From Roseicyclus marinus (GTDB lineage Bacteria; Pseudomonadota; Alphaproteobacteria; Rhodobacterales; Rhodobacteraceae), in contig NZ_JASJOF010000003.1 in the NCBI RefSeq assembly GCF_030163795.1, positions 357,501 to 421,500 of the forward strand: a stretch of 64,000 bases of DNA, given 5' to 3'. The notes beneath the pieces were generated by a model. It saw only the letters and a program-made list of their open reading frames with translations. It made no database searches and had not been told where the DNA came from. Position 1 is the first letter of the stretch, and the number at the start of each line of letters is the position of its first letter. The position numbers and the translations under genes were made by a program. Below are positions 1 to 9,128 of this stretch, piece by piece.

Positions 1-2
1 GG

Positions 3-764
3 TCCTTTGCCAGCGGGCGCGCCGTGCTGGCCCTGATGCTGCGCGAGATGTCGACGCGCTACGGGCGCACGCCGGGCGGCTATATCTGGGCCGTGGCCGA
101 ACCCGTGGGCGCGTTGATCGTGCTGTCGGTGGTTTTCGCGCTCATGCTGCGCGCCCCGCCCTTGGGCAATTCCTTCCTCCTGTTCTACGCCTCGGGCTAC
201 CTGCCCTTCACCGTCTATGCGACCATCGCGATGAGCGTTCAGGGCTCCATCACCTTTTCCCGCCCGCTCCTGATGTATCCCGCCGTGTCGTGGATCGACG
301 CGATCTTTGCCCGGTTCGCGCTGAACCTGCTCACCAGCGTCACCATCATGGCCATCGTCTTGTTCGGGGTGCTGGAATTCACCGAAGCATCAACCAACCT
401 CGTCTTCGGGCCGATGATCCTCGCCACCCTCCTTGCGGCGCTGCTCGGCCTCGGCATCGGGGTGCTGAATTGCCTTCTGGCGGGGCTCTTCCCGGCCTGG
501 GGCAATGTCTGGGCCATCATCACGCGCCCGCTGTTCCTGATCGGGGGCGTGATCTTCATCTATGAAAACATGCCCGAGACGGTGCAATCGGTGCTGTGGT
601 ACCTGCCCTGGATCCATCTCACCGGGATGTTCCGCACCGGGGTCTATCCGACCTATGCGCCCGATTATATCTCGATCCCGCTCGTGATGACCTGGATCAT
701 GATCCCGCTGGCGCTGGGCCTTTTGCTCCTGCGCCGCCATTATCAGGACATCCTGAACCGATAG
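3..764 (+). CDS. Capsule/O-antigen ABC exporter permease (KpsM-like), 5' end outside window
   Basis: This is an ABC-2 type integral membrane permease of the kind that exports capsular or surface polysaccharide across the inner membrane with a KpsT-like ATPase. The frame is open from base 3 without a start, so the N-terminus lies upstream of the window; a GTG at 24 is internal to the conserved stretch ALMLREMSTRYG. About six hydrophobic segments follow, ending in a basic tail (LLLRRHYQDILNR). Such genes normally have about 260 residues, so only a short piece is missing. The partner ATPase is not visible. The family call is good; the exact polysaccharide is unknown. Confidence 0.82.
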   Translation, partial: SFASGRAVLALMLREMSTRYGRTPGGYIWAVAEPVGALIVLSVVFALMLRAPPLGNSFLLFYASGYLPFTVYATIAMSVQGSITFSRPLLMYPAVSWIDAIFARFALNLLTSVTIMAIVLFGVLEFTEASTNLVFGPMILATLLAALLGLGIGVLNCLLAGLFPAWGNVWAIITRPLFLIGGVIFIYENMPETVQSVLWYLPWIHLTGMFRTGVYPTYAPDYISIPLVMTWIMIPLALGLLLLRRHYQDILNR

Positions 765-773
765 GCCGTTTCG

Positions 774-1244
774 CTAGGCCCGGTGATACGGCCCGCCCGA
801 CAGGATCGAGGCTGCGCGGTACATCTGTTCGGCCAGCATCACCCGCACCAGCATATGCGGCCAGACCATCCGCCCCAGCGAAATCGCCAGCCCCGCCTCG
901 GCCACCAGATCGCGCGCCAATCCGTCCGCGCCGCCGATGCAGATCGCCAGATCGCCCTGCCCGCCATCGCGCAGGCCCGCCATCCGCTCCGCGAACCCGG
1001 GCGAGGTCAACAGCTCCCCCCGCTCGTCCATCACCCACAGCACTGCGCCTTTGGGCAGCGCCCGGCGCAGCAGTTCGGCCTCCGCCGCCATGCCGCCGCC
1101 CTTGCGGTCCTCAACCTCGATCACACCCCCGAGGCTCAGGCCAAGCGCCCGGCCCGTGCGGTCGAACCGTGTCAGGTAATCGTCGATCAACGCGCGTTCG
1201 GGCCCGCCGCGCAGGCGTCCGACGGCGCAAAGATGCACGCGCAA
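774..1244 (-). CDS. rlmH: 23S rRNA (pseudouridine1915-N3)-methyltransferase RlmH
   Basis: RlmH is a SPOUT-class enzyme that methylates pseudouridine 1915 in helix 69 of 23S rRNA on assembled ribosomes, using S-adenosylmethionine. The 156-residue length is normal for the family. The C-terminal SPOUT knot is visible as CIGGADGL followed by LGRMVWPHMLVRVMLAEQ, and the protein ends in the typical SGGPYHR. It lies 15 nt downstream of rsfS on the same strand, the usual rsfS-rlmH pairing, so the two are probably co-transcribed. Confidence 0.96.
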   Translation of the reverse strand: MRVHLCAVGRLRGGPERALIDDYLTRFDRTGRALGLSLGGVIEVEDRKGGGMAAEAELLRRALPKGAVLWVMDERGELLTSPGFAERMAGLRDGGQGDLAICIGGADGLARDLVAEAGLAISLGRMVWPHMLVRVMLAEQMYRAASILSGGPYHRA

Positions 1245-1259
1245 AGCGACCGCGCGCCG

Positions 1260-1682
1260 TTATTGGGCGGCGCCGGTCGGCATCCACATCTTCTCGAGCT
1301 GGTAGAACTCGCGCACCTCGGGGCGGAAGACATGGACGATCACGTCGCCCGCATCGATCAGCACCCAATCGCCGATTTCCTTGCCCTCGATCTTGCAATG
1401 CAGGCCGAACTCTTCCTTCAGTCGCTCGACCAGCTTGTCGGAAATGGCCGCCACCTGTCGCGACGACCGACCCGACGCGATCACCATGAAATCGGCGATC
1501 GAGGATTTGCCGCGCAGGCTGATCTGCACGACTTCTTCGGCCTTGTCGTCATCGAGAGAGGCAAGGATTCGCGCCAGCAGCGCTTCGCTGGTGGGCGCAT
1601 CGGTGTGGGCCTCAGGTGCGGGCCCTCGGGGCGCGGTCTGTGCAACCGCATGGGTTTGTCCGGTCAGGACGGTATCCTCCAT
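1260..1682 (-). CDS. rsfS: Ribosomal silencing factor RsfS
   Basis: RsfS (RsfA/YbeB, DUF143) binds ribosomal protein uL14 and blocks subunit joining when nutrients are short. The conserved core is clear: ASLDDDKAEEVVQISLRGKS, ADFMVIASGRSSRQV and the terminal GDVIVHVFRPEVREFYQLEKMW. I chose the ATG at 1682 because residues encoded upstream of it (from an ATG at 1739) look unlike the family; neither start has a strong ribosome-binding site. It is followed by rlmH. Confidence 0.9.
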   Translation of the reverse strand: MEDTVLTGQTHAVAQTAPRGPAPEAHTDAPTSEALLARILASLDDDKAEEVVQISLRGKSSIADFMVIASGRSSRQVAAISDKLVERLKEEFGLHCKIEGKEIGDWVLIDAGDVIVHVFRPEVREFYQLEKMWMPTGAAQ

Positions 1683-1993
1683 CTGGATGCGCCTGTGCGA
1701 TCCCGGCGCCGGATGGGACAAAAATAGCATCGCCCGCATGAATTCTCAACGCCGCCGCATCGCAAGACGGGCGGGCGTGGCATCCGCGCTGCCTTGCACC
1801 CATCCCGTTGCCGCGTCCAGACACGAGATATGCGTGGGTCCGCCCAAATCCCGCTCAATACTGGGCATAACGCATATATCTTGGGGATAATCCGCTCATT
1901 TCATCCACATCCTGTGTTGTTTCGTTGACTCAAGGCCCGGACCGCAGGCTAGGATGCGGGTCCAAGCGATGCCCGACGGCAAGGATTCTGCCC
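1683..1993. other. Intergenic region between divergent rsfS and smc
   Basis: About 300 nt separate the divergently read rsfS and smc. The only signals I see are a possible sigma70-like element reading toward smc, TTGACT at 1925-1930 and TAGGAT at 1950-1955 (spacer 19 nt, longer than ideal), and the smc ribosome-binding site AAGGA at 1981-1985. I see no hairpin, RNA gene or repeat. Confidence 0.4.
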
Positions 1994-4900
1994 ATGCGCT
2001 TCACCCGGCTACGGCTCAACGGCTTCAAAAGCTTCGTGGATCCCACCGATCTGGTGATCCGGGACGGTCTGACCGGCGTGGTCGGCCCCAACGGCTGCGG
2101 CAAATCCAACCTGCTCGAGGCGTTGCGCTGGGTCATGGGCGAAAACCGCCCCTCCGCCATGCGCGGCGACGGGATGGAGGATGTGATCTTCAACGGTGCC
2201 GCCACCCGTGGCGCCCGCAATTTCGCCGAAGTCGTCCTGCAGATCGACAATACCGAACGCCTCGCGCCTGCGGGCTTCAACGACAGCGACACGCTCGACA
2301 TCACCCGCCGCATCACCCGCGATGCAGGCTCGGCCTACAAACTGAACGGCAAGGATGTGCGCGCCCGCGACGTGCAGATGCTCTTTGCCGATGCCTCGAC
2401 CGGCGCGCATTCGCCCGCACTCGTCCGGCAGGGTCAGATCTCCGAACTCATCAACGCCCGCCCCAAGGCCCGCCGCCGCATCCTCGAAGAGGCCGCCGGC
2501 ATTTCCGGCCTCTACCAGCGGCGGCACGAGGCCGAGCTGAAACTCAAGGGCGCGGAAACCAACCTCGCCCGCGTCGATGACGTGCTCGAACAGCTCGCGG
2601 GCCAACTCGCCACGCTCGCCCGTCAGGCGAAACAGGCGCAGCGCTACCGCGAAATCGGCGCAGACCTGCGTCAGGCCGAGGGGCTGCTCCTTTGGCTGCG
2701 CTGGCGCGATGCGCAAGATGGCGTCGAACGCGCCGAATCCGTCCTGCGTGAGGCGCTCGGCAATGCCGCAAGGACCGAGGCCGCCGCCCTGCAAGCCGCC
2801 GCCGCCCGCGAAAAAGCCGAGGCAAAGCTGCCTCCCCTCCGCGAGGAAGAGGCGATCGCGGGCGCGATCTTGCAACGCCTGCTTCTTGAACGCGACAGTC
2901 TCGATGGCGAAATCGCAAGGGCCGAGGAAACGATCCGCACGCTCGACGCCCGCCTCGACCAGATCACCCGCGACATCGACCGCGAAAATGCGCTCAATGC
3001 CGATGCGGGCGACAGCATCGCCCGGCTGGAGGAGGAACGCCAAACCCTTCTCGCCGAACAAGATGGCCATGACGACCGTCTTGCCACAGCCCTTGCCGCC
3101 GCTGACGAGGGCGCGACCGTGCTCCGCGCCCGCGAACAGGACCTTGCCGACGCGACCGAGGAAGCGGCCCGCCTGTCCGCCCGCCACCAATCCGCCGAAC
3201 GCCGCGTGACCGAGGCCGAGAAAGCCCGCGCGCGCCACGCGGCAGAGGCTGAAACCGCCACGAAAAACGCGGCCGAGGCCGAAATCCGCCTTTCCGCCAT
3301 CACCCGCGACGTGACCGCCGCACAAGATGCGCTTGCCGCCGCCCGTGACCTCGCCGCCCGCGCCGAAGAAACCCTGACCGAGACCGAAACCGCCCGCAGC
3401 GACGCCCAAACCGCCGAGGCCGAAGCCCGCGCCGCCCGCGCCGAGGCCGAGGGGCGCGCCGGAACGCTCGACAGCGAGGTCACGGCACTCACCCGCCTGC
3501 TCGACCGCGAACGCGGGCAGGGCGACCAGATCCTCGACAAGATCACCGTCGCCAAAGGGTTCGAGGCGGCGCTGGGTGCCGCCCTCTCCGACGATCTGAA
3601 GGCGGGCGAGGCGACGGCCCCCGGCGCGACCGGCTGGACCGGGCTTTCCGCCTATGATGCGCCCGCCGCCCTCCCGTCCGGCGCGCGGCCCATAACCGAC
3701 GTGGCCCAAGGCCCCGCCGTTCTGTCCCGCCGCCTGTCCCAGATCGGCCTTGTCGACCGGGCCGACGGCGCGCGCCTGCAACCGCTCCTGCAACCCGGCC
3801 AACGCCTCGTCAGCCGCGAGGGCGATCTGTGGCGCTGGGATGGCTATGCCGTCGCCGCCGCCGATGCGGTGTCCACCGCCGCGCGGCGTCTGGAACAGGT
3901 CAACCGCCTGACCGAACTTCGCGCCGAAGCGGTGGAGGCTGCGAATATCGCCGCGGGCACCCGTGCCGCGCACGAGACCTTGGCCCGCCGCCTCGCCGAT
4001 CTGACCGAGGCTGATCGCGCCGCCCGCGCCGCTCGGCGCGATGCCGATACGCGGCTCGCCGATGCCTCCCGCGCGCTCAGCCGCGCCGAGGCGGATCGCA
4101 GCGTCCTTCAGGGCAAGCTCGAAACCCTGCAAGCTGCCGCCGCCCGCCACGCCGACGAGGCCCGCGCCGCCGAAACCGAACTCTCCCGTGCCGAAGGGGC
4201 CCGCGCCGAGCTGGAGGATCTGGGCGCCGCCCGCGCCCGGCTCGAGGATATCCGCACCACCGTCGAAGCCGCGCGGATGACCATGCTTGCCCGCCGCACC
4301 GCCCATGACGAGCTCAAGCGCGACGGCGAACGCCGCAAGACGCGCATCGTCCGCATCATCGAGGATGTCGCCAGCTGGCAAAAGCGTCTGGACAGCGCCA
4401 CGGGCCGTCTGGCCGATCTCAACCGCCGCCGCTCGGAAACCGAGGCCGCGCTGGTCGAGGCGCGCGGCAAACCCGGCCAGCTCGCCGCCACCCGTGGTGC
4501 GCTGGCTGAAAAGATCGCGCAGGCCGAGGCGCGCAAGGCTGCGTCCGCCGATGCGCTGTCCGTCGCCGAGGGGGTGGTGCGCCAAGCCATCGCCGCCGAA
4601 CGCGACGCCGAGCGCATGGCGTCCGAGGCCCGCGAAAGCCGCGCCGCCGCTGAGGCCCGCCGCGATGCCGCGCGGGAAGCCGCCGAGGCCGCCGCCCACC
4701 GCATCGCCGAGGAACTGGAAACCACGCCTGCGGGCTTGCGCGAAAGCCTGGGTGATCTGCCCGAACCCATGCCACCCTCCGACCAGATCGAGGCCGAGGT
4801 GCAGCGCCTCCGCCGGGGCCGCGATGCGCTGGGGGCCGTCAACCTCCGCGCCGAGGAAGACGCCGCCGAGGTTCAGACCGAACACGACACGCTCGCCACC

Positions 4901-5449
4901 GAAAAGACCGATCTGGAACAGGCCATCGCCAAGCTGCGCACCGGCATCGCCAGCCTCAACAAGGAAGGCCGCGAGCGCCTTCTGAAAGCCTTTGACGAGG
5001 TGAACACCAGCTTCGCCCGCCTCTTCACCCATCTGTTCGGCGGCGGCGAGGCGCGTTTGGTTCTGGTCGAAAGCGACGATCCGCTCGAGGCCGGTCTCGA
5101 AATCCTCTGCCAGCCGCCGGGCAAGAAGCTCTCGACCCTCTCGCTTCTCTCCGGCGGCGAACAGACCCTGACGGCGCTTGCGCTCATCTTCGCCGTCTTC
5201 CTCGCCAATCCCGCCCCCATCTGCGTGCTGGACGAGGTCGACGCGCCGCTCGACGACGCCAACGTCACCCGTTTCTGCGACCTGCTCGACGAAATGACCC
5301 GCCAGACCGCCACCCGCTTCCTCGTCATCACCCACCACGCGGTGACGATGGCCCGGATGGATCGTCTCTTTGGCGTCACCATGGGCGAACAGGGCGTGTC
5401 GCAACTGGTCTCCGTGGACCTCAAAAAGGCCGAACAGCTGGTCGCCTGA
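1994..5449 (+). CDS. smc: Chromosome segregation ATPase SMC
   Basis: SMC forms the V-shaped dimeric core of the bacterial condensin complex that compacts and segregates the chromosome, with partners ScpA and ScpB. The protein has 1151 residues. The N-terminal Walker A motif is GPNGCGKSN at 31-39, followed by a long Ala/Glu/Arg-rich coiled coil interrupted near residue 530-600 by a hinge. The C-terminal head carries the ABC signature LSGGEQ at 1052-1057 and Walker B DEVDAP from residue 1080. The start at 1994 is set by AAGGA 8 nt upstream and by the family N-terminus MRFTRLRLNGFKSF; the frame is open further upstream. No scp genes are in the window. Confidence 0.97.
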   Translation: MRFTRLRLNGFKSFVDPTDLVIRDGLTGVVGPNGCGKSNLLEALRWVMGENRPSAMRGDGMEDVIFNGAATRGARNFAEVVLQIDNTERLAPAGFNDSDTLDITRRITRDAGSAYKLNGKDVRARDVQMLFADASTGAHSPALVRQGQISELINARPKARRRILEEAAGISGLYQRRHEAELKLKGAETNLARVDDVLEQLAGQLATLARQAKQAQRYREIGADLRQAEGLLLWLRWRDAQDGVERAESVLREALGNAARTEAAALQAAAAREKAEAKLPPLREEEAIAGAILQRLLLERDSLDGEIARAEETIRTLDARLDQITRDIDRENALNADAGDSIARLEEERQTLLAEQDGHDDRLATALAAADEGATVLRAREQDLADATEEAARLSARHQSAERRVTEAEKARARHAAEAETATKNAAEAEIRLSAITRDVTAAQDALAAARDLAARAEETLTETETARSDAQTAEAEARAARAEAEGRAGTLDSEVTALTRLLDRERGQGDQILDKITVAKGFEAALGAALSDDLKAGEATAPGATGWTGLSAYDAPAALPSGARPITDVAQGPAVLSRRLSQIGLVDRADGARLQPLLQPGQRLVSREGDLWRWDGYAVAAADAVSTAARRLEQVNRLTELRAEAVEAANIAAGTRAAHETLARRLADLTEADRAARAARRDADTRLADASRALSRAEADRSVLQGKLETLQAAAARHADEARAAETELSRAEGARAELEDLGAARARLEDIRTTVEAARMTMLARRTAHDELKRDGERRKTRIVRIIEDVASWQKRLDSATGRLADLNRRRSETEAALVEARGKPGQLAATRGALAEKIAQAEARKAASADALSVAEGVVRQAIAAERDAERMASEARESRAAAEARRDAAREAAEAAAHRIAEELETTPAGLRESLGDLPEPMPPSDQIEAEVQRLRRGRDALGAVNLRAEEDAAEVQTEHDTLATEKTDLEQAIAKLRTGIASLNKEGRERLLKAFDEVNTSFARLFTHLFGGGEARLVLVESDDPLEAGLEILCQPPGKKLSTLSLLSGGEQTLTALALIFAVFLANPAPICVLDEVDAPLDDANVTRFCDLLDEMTRQTATRFLVITHHAVTMARMDRLFGVTMGEQGVSQLVSVDLKKAEQLVA

Positions 5450-5521
5450 CGGGTTTTCCCCGGTGGACACCGCGCGCAGAGACGCTAGAACGCGCTCGAC
5501 CCTGCTGCGGAGCCCAAGCCG

Positions 5522-7930
5522 ATGAAATTCACCCTCTCCTGGCTCAAGGACCACCTCGAGACGGATGCGACCGTCGACCAGATCGCCGAGGCCCTGACCG
5601 ATCTCGGCCTCGAAGTCGAAGGCATCGAAGATCGCGCAGCCCGGCTTTCCCCCTTCACCATCGCCAAGGTGGTCAGTGCCGAACAGCATCCCGACGCCGA
5701 CCGCCTGCGCGTCTGCATGGTCGAAACCGACGAGGGCGTGAAGCAGATCGTCTGCGGCGCACCCAATGCGCGGGCGGGCATCACGGTCGTTCTGGCCAAG
5801 CCCGGCGATTACGTCCCCGGCATCGACACCACGCTGGGCGTGGGCAAGATCCGCGGCGTCGAAAGCCATGGCATGATGGCCTCCGAACGCGAACTGGAAC
5901 TGTCCGACGAACATTCCGGCATCATCGAATTGCCGAGCGGTGAAATCGGCCAGAAATTCACCGATTGGCTGGCCGCAAACGACCCGGCCAAGGTCGATCC
6001 GGTGATCGAGATCGCGATCACCCCCAACCGTCAGGATGCGCTGGGCATCCACGGCATCGCCCGCGACCTCGCCGCGCGGGGCCTTGGCCGGCTCAAATCC
6101 CACGATCCCCAAACAATCCCCGGCAGCTTTCCCTGCCCGGTGCCCGTCACCATCGACGCCGACACGCTCGATGTCGCGCCCCATTTCGCGGGCCGCGTGA
6201 TCCGGGGCGTGAAAAATGGCCCCAGCCCGAAATGGCTGCAGGATCGGCTCCGCGCCATCGGCCTGCGCCCCATTTCTGCACTGGTCGATGTGACCAACTT
6301 CTTCACCTATGACATGAACCGCCCGCTGCACGTGTTCGACGTGGACAAGATGCAGGGCGGTCTGCGCGTCCACCGCGCCACGGGTGGCGAAACGCTCCTC
6401 GCGCTCGACGGCAAGACCTACACGATGCGCGCGGGCCATACCCTCATCTCCGACGATCGCGGCCCCGAAAGCCTTGCGGGCATCATGGGCGGTGAGGAGA
6501 CCGGCTGCACCGAGGAGACCGTGACCGTCTTCCTCGAAAGCGCCTACTGGGACCCGATCCATGTCGCCCTGACTGGCCGCGACCTGAAAATCCATTCCGA
6601 CGCCCGCTACCGTTTCGAACGCGGCGTCGATCCCGATTACACCCTGCCGGGGCTCGAGGCCGCGACGCGGATGATCCTCGACATTTGCGGCGGCGAGGCG
6701 TCCGAGGTGGTCGAAGCCGGCGCGCCCGTGAAAACCGCGCGCAGCTATCCGCTCGACACCGCCCGCGTCATCTCGCTCGTCGGCATGGACATCCCCAAAT
6801 CCGAACAGGTCCGGATCCTGACCGCGCTCGGTTTCTCCGCCACCGGCGCGGGCGATGTGCTCGAAGTCTGGGTGCCGTCCTGGCGCCGCGACGTGCAGGG
6901 CGAGGCCGATCTTGTCGAAGAGGTCGCGCGTGTCGCCTCCCTGACCAAGCTTGAACCCAAACCGATGGCGCGTGCGCGCGCGGGCGTGCCGAAACCCGTG
7001 CTGACGCCTGCCCAGCTGCGCGAACGCGCCGCCCGCCGCACGGCGGCCGCGCTCGGCTACAACGAATGCGTCACCTATTCCTTCATCGATCAGGCCTCTG
7101 CCGCGCTTTTCGGCGGCGGCACCGATGACGTGATGCTGGAAAACCCTATCTCCGCCGATCTCAGCCACATGCGCCCGCAGCTTTTGCCGGGTCTCTTGCA
7201 AGCCGCCGCCCGCAACCAGGCGCGCGGCATGATGGATCTGGCGCTGTTCGAGGTCGGCCATGCCTTCCACGGCGGCGAACCGGGCGAACAGCATCTTCAG
7301 GTCGCGGGCCTTCTGGTCGGTCAGACCGGCCCGCGCGACCCGCACGGCACCCGGCGCGGCGTCGATGTCTTCGACGTGAAGGCCGATGCCGAGGCCGTGC
7401 TGGCCGCCATCGGCGCCCCCGCCAAGGCCCAGATCCTGCGCGGTGGGCCGGATTGGTGGCACCCCGGCCGCCACGGCGTCATCTGCCTCGGCCCGAAAAA
7501 GGTGCTGGGCGTCTTCGGTGAAGTGCACCCGCGCATCCTCAAGGCGATGGATGTGAAAGGCCCTGCCATGGCCTTCACCCTCTTCCCCGCCGAAGTGCCC
7601 TTGCCCAAGACCACCAGCGCCAGCCGTGGCGCGGTCGAGATGTCGGGCTTCCAGGCCGTGGAACGCGATTTCGCCTTCGTCGTCGATGGGGCGGTCGAGG
7701 CCTCGGTTCTCGTCAATGCCGCAGCCGGGGCCGACAAGGCCCTGATCGAGGATGTGCGCGTTTTCGACGAATTCATCGGCGGCAGCTTGGGCGAGGGGCG
7801 GAAATCCATCGCCCTGACCGTGCGCCTGCAACCGCGCGACAAGACCCTGACAGAAGACGAGATCGAAGCGGTCGCCGCCAAGATCGTTGACAAGGTCACC
7901 AAGGCCTCGGGCGGCACGCTCCGCGGCTGA
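5522..7930 (+). CDS. pheT: Phenylalanine-tRNA ligase beta subunit
   Basis: This is the beta subunit of the alpha2-beta2 phenylalanyl-tRNA synthetase, which charges tRNA-Phe and hydrolyses mischarged Tyr-tRNA-Phe. The 802-residue protein shows the family order: an N-terminal MKFTLSWLKDHL stretch, an OB-fold tRNA-binding domain near 40-150 (CGAPNARAG), the B3/4 editing region, the B5 domain, a catalytic-like core (RPQLLPGLLQAAARNQ) and a C-terminal FDX-ACB anticodon-binding domain (SGFQAVERDFAFVVD onward). pheS is not adjacent here, so the alpha-subunit gene must lie outside the window. Confidence 0.97.
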   Translation: MKFTLSWLKDHLETDATVDQIAEALTDLGLEVEGIEDRAARLSPFTIAKVVSAEQHPDADRLRVCMVETDEGVKQIVCGAPNARAGITVVLAKPGDYVPGIDTTLGVGKIRGVESHGMMASERELELSDEHSGIIELPSGEIGQKFTDWLAANDPAKVDPVIEIAITPNRQDALGIHGIARDLAARGLGRLKSHDPQTIPGSFPCPVPVTIDADTLDVAPHFAGRVIRGVKNGPSPKWLQDRLRAIGLRPISALVDVTNFFTYDMNRPLHVFDVDKMQGGLRVHRATGGETLLALDGKTYTMRAGHTLISDDRGPESLAGIMGGEETGCTEETVTVFLESAYWDPIHVALTGRDLKIHSDARYRFERGVDPDYTLPGLEAATRMILDICGGEASEVVEAGAPVKTARSYPLDTARVISLVGMDIPKSEQVRILTALGFSATGAGDVLEVWVPSWRRDVQGEADLVEEVARVASLTKLEPKPMARARAGVPKPVLTPAQLRERAARRTAAALGYNECVTYSFIDQASAALFGGGTDDVMLENPISADLSHMRPQLLPGLLQAAARNQARGMMDLALFEVGHAFHGGEPGEQHLQVAGLLVGQTGPRDPHGTRRGVDVFDVKADAEAVLAAIGAPAKAQILRGGPDWWHPGRHGVICLGPKKVLGVFGEVHPRILKAMDVKGPAMAFTLFPAEVPLPKTTSASRGAVEMSGFQAVERDFAFVVDGAVEASVLVNAAAGADKALIEDVRVFDEFIGGSLGEGRKSIALTVRLQPRDKTLTEDEIEAVAAKIVDKVTKASGGTLRG

Positions 7931-7962
7931 TCCGAACCGCGCGTATCTGGCTGGCCGAGGAC

Positions 7963-7996
7963 GCCTCCGGCGGGAGTATTTGCAAAGCAAAGATGG
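7963..7996 (+). repeat. Dispersed intergenic element, copy A (GCCTCCGGCGGGAGTATTT type)
   Basis: The segment GCCTCCGGCGGGAGTATTT followed by an AAGATGG-containing tail lies between pheT and the YtoQ-like gene. A closely related element occurs on the minus strand at 59517-59559, and degenerate or partial forms at 24587-24622 and 23382-23401. It contains the short palindrome CCTCCGGCGGGAG. Its function is unknown; each copy lies just upstream of a coding start. Confidence 0.55.
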
Positions 7997-8031
7997 CGGG
8001 GTTGCGCCCGCGTTTCGTGGAAGGACATGAC

Positions 8032-8478
8032 ATGCTGACCGTTTATCTCTCGGGAGAGATCCACACCGACTGGCGCGACGAGATCGCGGAGGCCGCCCAT
8101 GGGCTCGATGTCACCTTCACCGCCCCCGTGACCGATCACGAGGCCAGCGATGATTGCGGGGTGGCGATCCTCGGCGCGGAACCGGACAAGTTCTGGCATG
8201 ATCACAAGGGTGCGAAACTCAACGCGATCCGCACCCGCCACGGGATCGAAACCGCCGATGTCGTCGTCGTCCGCTTCGGCGAGAAATACCGCCAGTGGAA
8301 CGCCGCCTTCGACGCAGGCTATGCTGCGGCGCTGGGCAAGCCCCTGATCGTGGTCAGCTTGCCCGACCAGCAGCACGCCCTCAAAGAGGTTCATGCCGCG
8401 GCGCTGGCCGTCTGTGACCAGCCCGTGCAGGTCGCCCAGATCCTGCGCTATGTCATGACGGGCAAACTGCCCGGCTGA
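8032..8478 (+). CDS. YtoQ family protein (nucleoside 2-deoxyribosyltransferase-like fold)
   Basis: This 148-residue protein matches the YtoQ family, beginning MLTVYLSGEIHTDWRDEI and containing NAIRTRHGIETADVVVVRFGEKYRQWNAA-type sequence. The family resembles the nucleoside 2-deoxyribosyltransferase fold but has no established reaction that I know of. I chose the ATG at 8032 because AAGGA lies 6 nt upstream and the family starts there; the frame is open to 7993. It stands alone between pheT and mscL. Confidence 0.8.
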   Translation: MLTVYLSGEIHTDWRDEIAEAAHGLDVTFTAPVTDHEASDDCGVAILGAEPDKFWHDHKGAKLNAIRTRHGIETADVVVVRFGEKYRQWNAAFDAGYAAALGKPLIVVSLPDQQHALKEVHAAALAVCDQPVQVAQILRYVMTGKLPG

Positions 8479-8635
8479 CCGAGTGTTGCCGGCGCGACTC
8501 GCCTGCACATTCTCCTTCGGGCCGCCTTCTATCGTTTCTTGCGGTTGAAAGGGCTTTGGTTTTCCCTGTCACTGGGCGCGGGCGGCATCACGATCAGGGC
8601 AGCGTCCGTGTGAACGCAACAGGTGGGACGACCAA

Positions 8636-9064
8636 ATGATCAACGAGTTCAAGGATTTCATCGCGCGTGGCAATGTCGTCGACATGGCCGTGGGCATCAT
8701 CATCGGCGCGGCCTTCACCGCCATCGTGTCCTCGCTGGTGGGCGATCTGATCAACCCGATCATCGCCATTCTGACCGGCGGTATCGACTTTTCCGGCTGG
8801 TTCTATGCGCTCAACGGCGAAAGCTACCCCTCGCTGGTCGCGGCGACCGAGGCAGGGGCCCCCGTTTTTGCCATCGGCAAATTCGTGATGGCCGTGATCA
8901 ATTTCCTGATCATCGCCTTCGTCGTCTTCATGCTGGTCAAGATGGTCAACCGCATCAAGGAGGCCGCGATCAAGAAGGAAGAGGCCAAGGCCGAGGCTGC
9001 CCCCGCAGGCCCGACCGAGCTTGAGGTCCTTCTCGAAATCCGCGACGCGCTCAAGAAATCCTGA
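8636..9064 (+). CDS. mscL: Large-conductance mechanosensitive channel MscL
   Basis: MscL forms a homopentameric inner-membrane pore that opens under lateral membrane tension and protects the cell from hypo-osmotic shock. The 142-residue protein begins with an amphipathic [20 protein letters not shown] segment, continues into TM1 ([20 protein letters not shown]), a periplasmic loop, TM2 ([20 protein letters not shown]) and a charged cytoplasmic bundle ending [14 protein letters not shown] strong terminator follows directly, so it is probably a single-gene unit. Confidence 0.97.
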   Translation: MINEFKDFIARGNVVDMAVGIIIGAAFTAIVSSLVGDLINPIIAILTGGIDFSGWFYALNGESYPSLVAATEAGAPVFAIGKFVMAVINFLIIAFVVFMLVKMVNRIKEAAIKKEEAKAEAAPAGPTELEVLLEIRDALKKS

Positions 9065-9091
9065 GCCACCGCTGAACCGGGAACAGGGACA

Positions 9092-9120
9092 GGGCCTGCC
9101 GCCACGGCAGGCCCTTTTTT
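9092..9120 (+). terminator. Rho-independent terminator after mscL
   Basis: A perfect 9-bp stem, GGGCCTGCC (9092-9100) with GGCAGGCCC (9106-9114), closes a GCCAC loop and is followed by six T residues (9115-9120). It lies 27 nt after the mscL stop and just before the convergent ald gene. Confidence 0.92.
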
Positions 9121-9128
9121 CGTGCCGT

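Noticed and set aside
2009-7990. A very long open frame on the minus strand opposite smc and pheT
   Set aside because: It is antisense to two certain genes and rich in Gly, Ala and Arg, as expected from the reverse reading of GC-rich codons. No family motif is visible.
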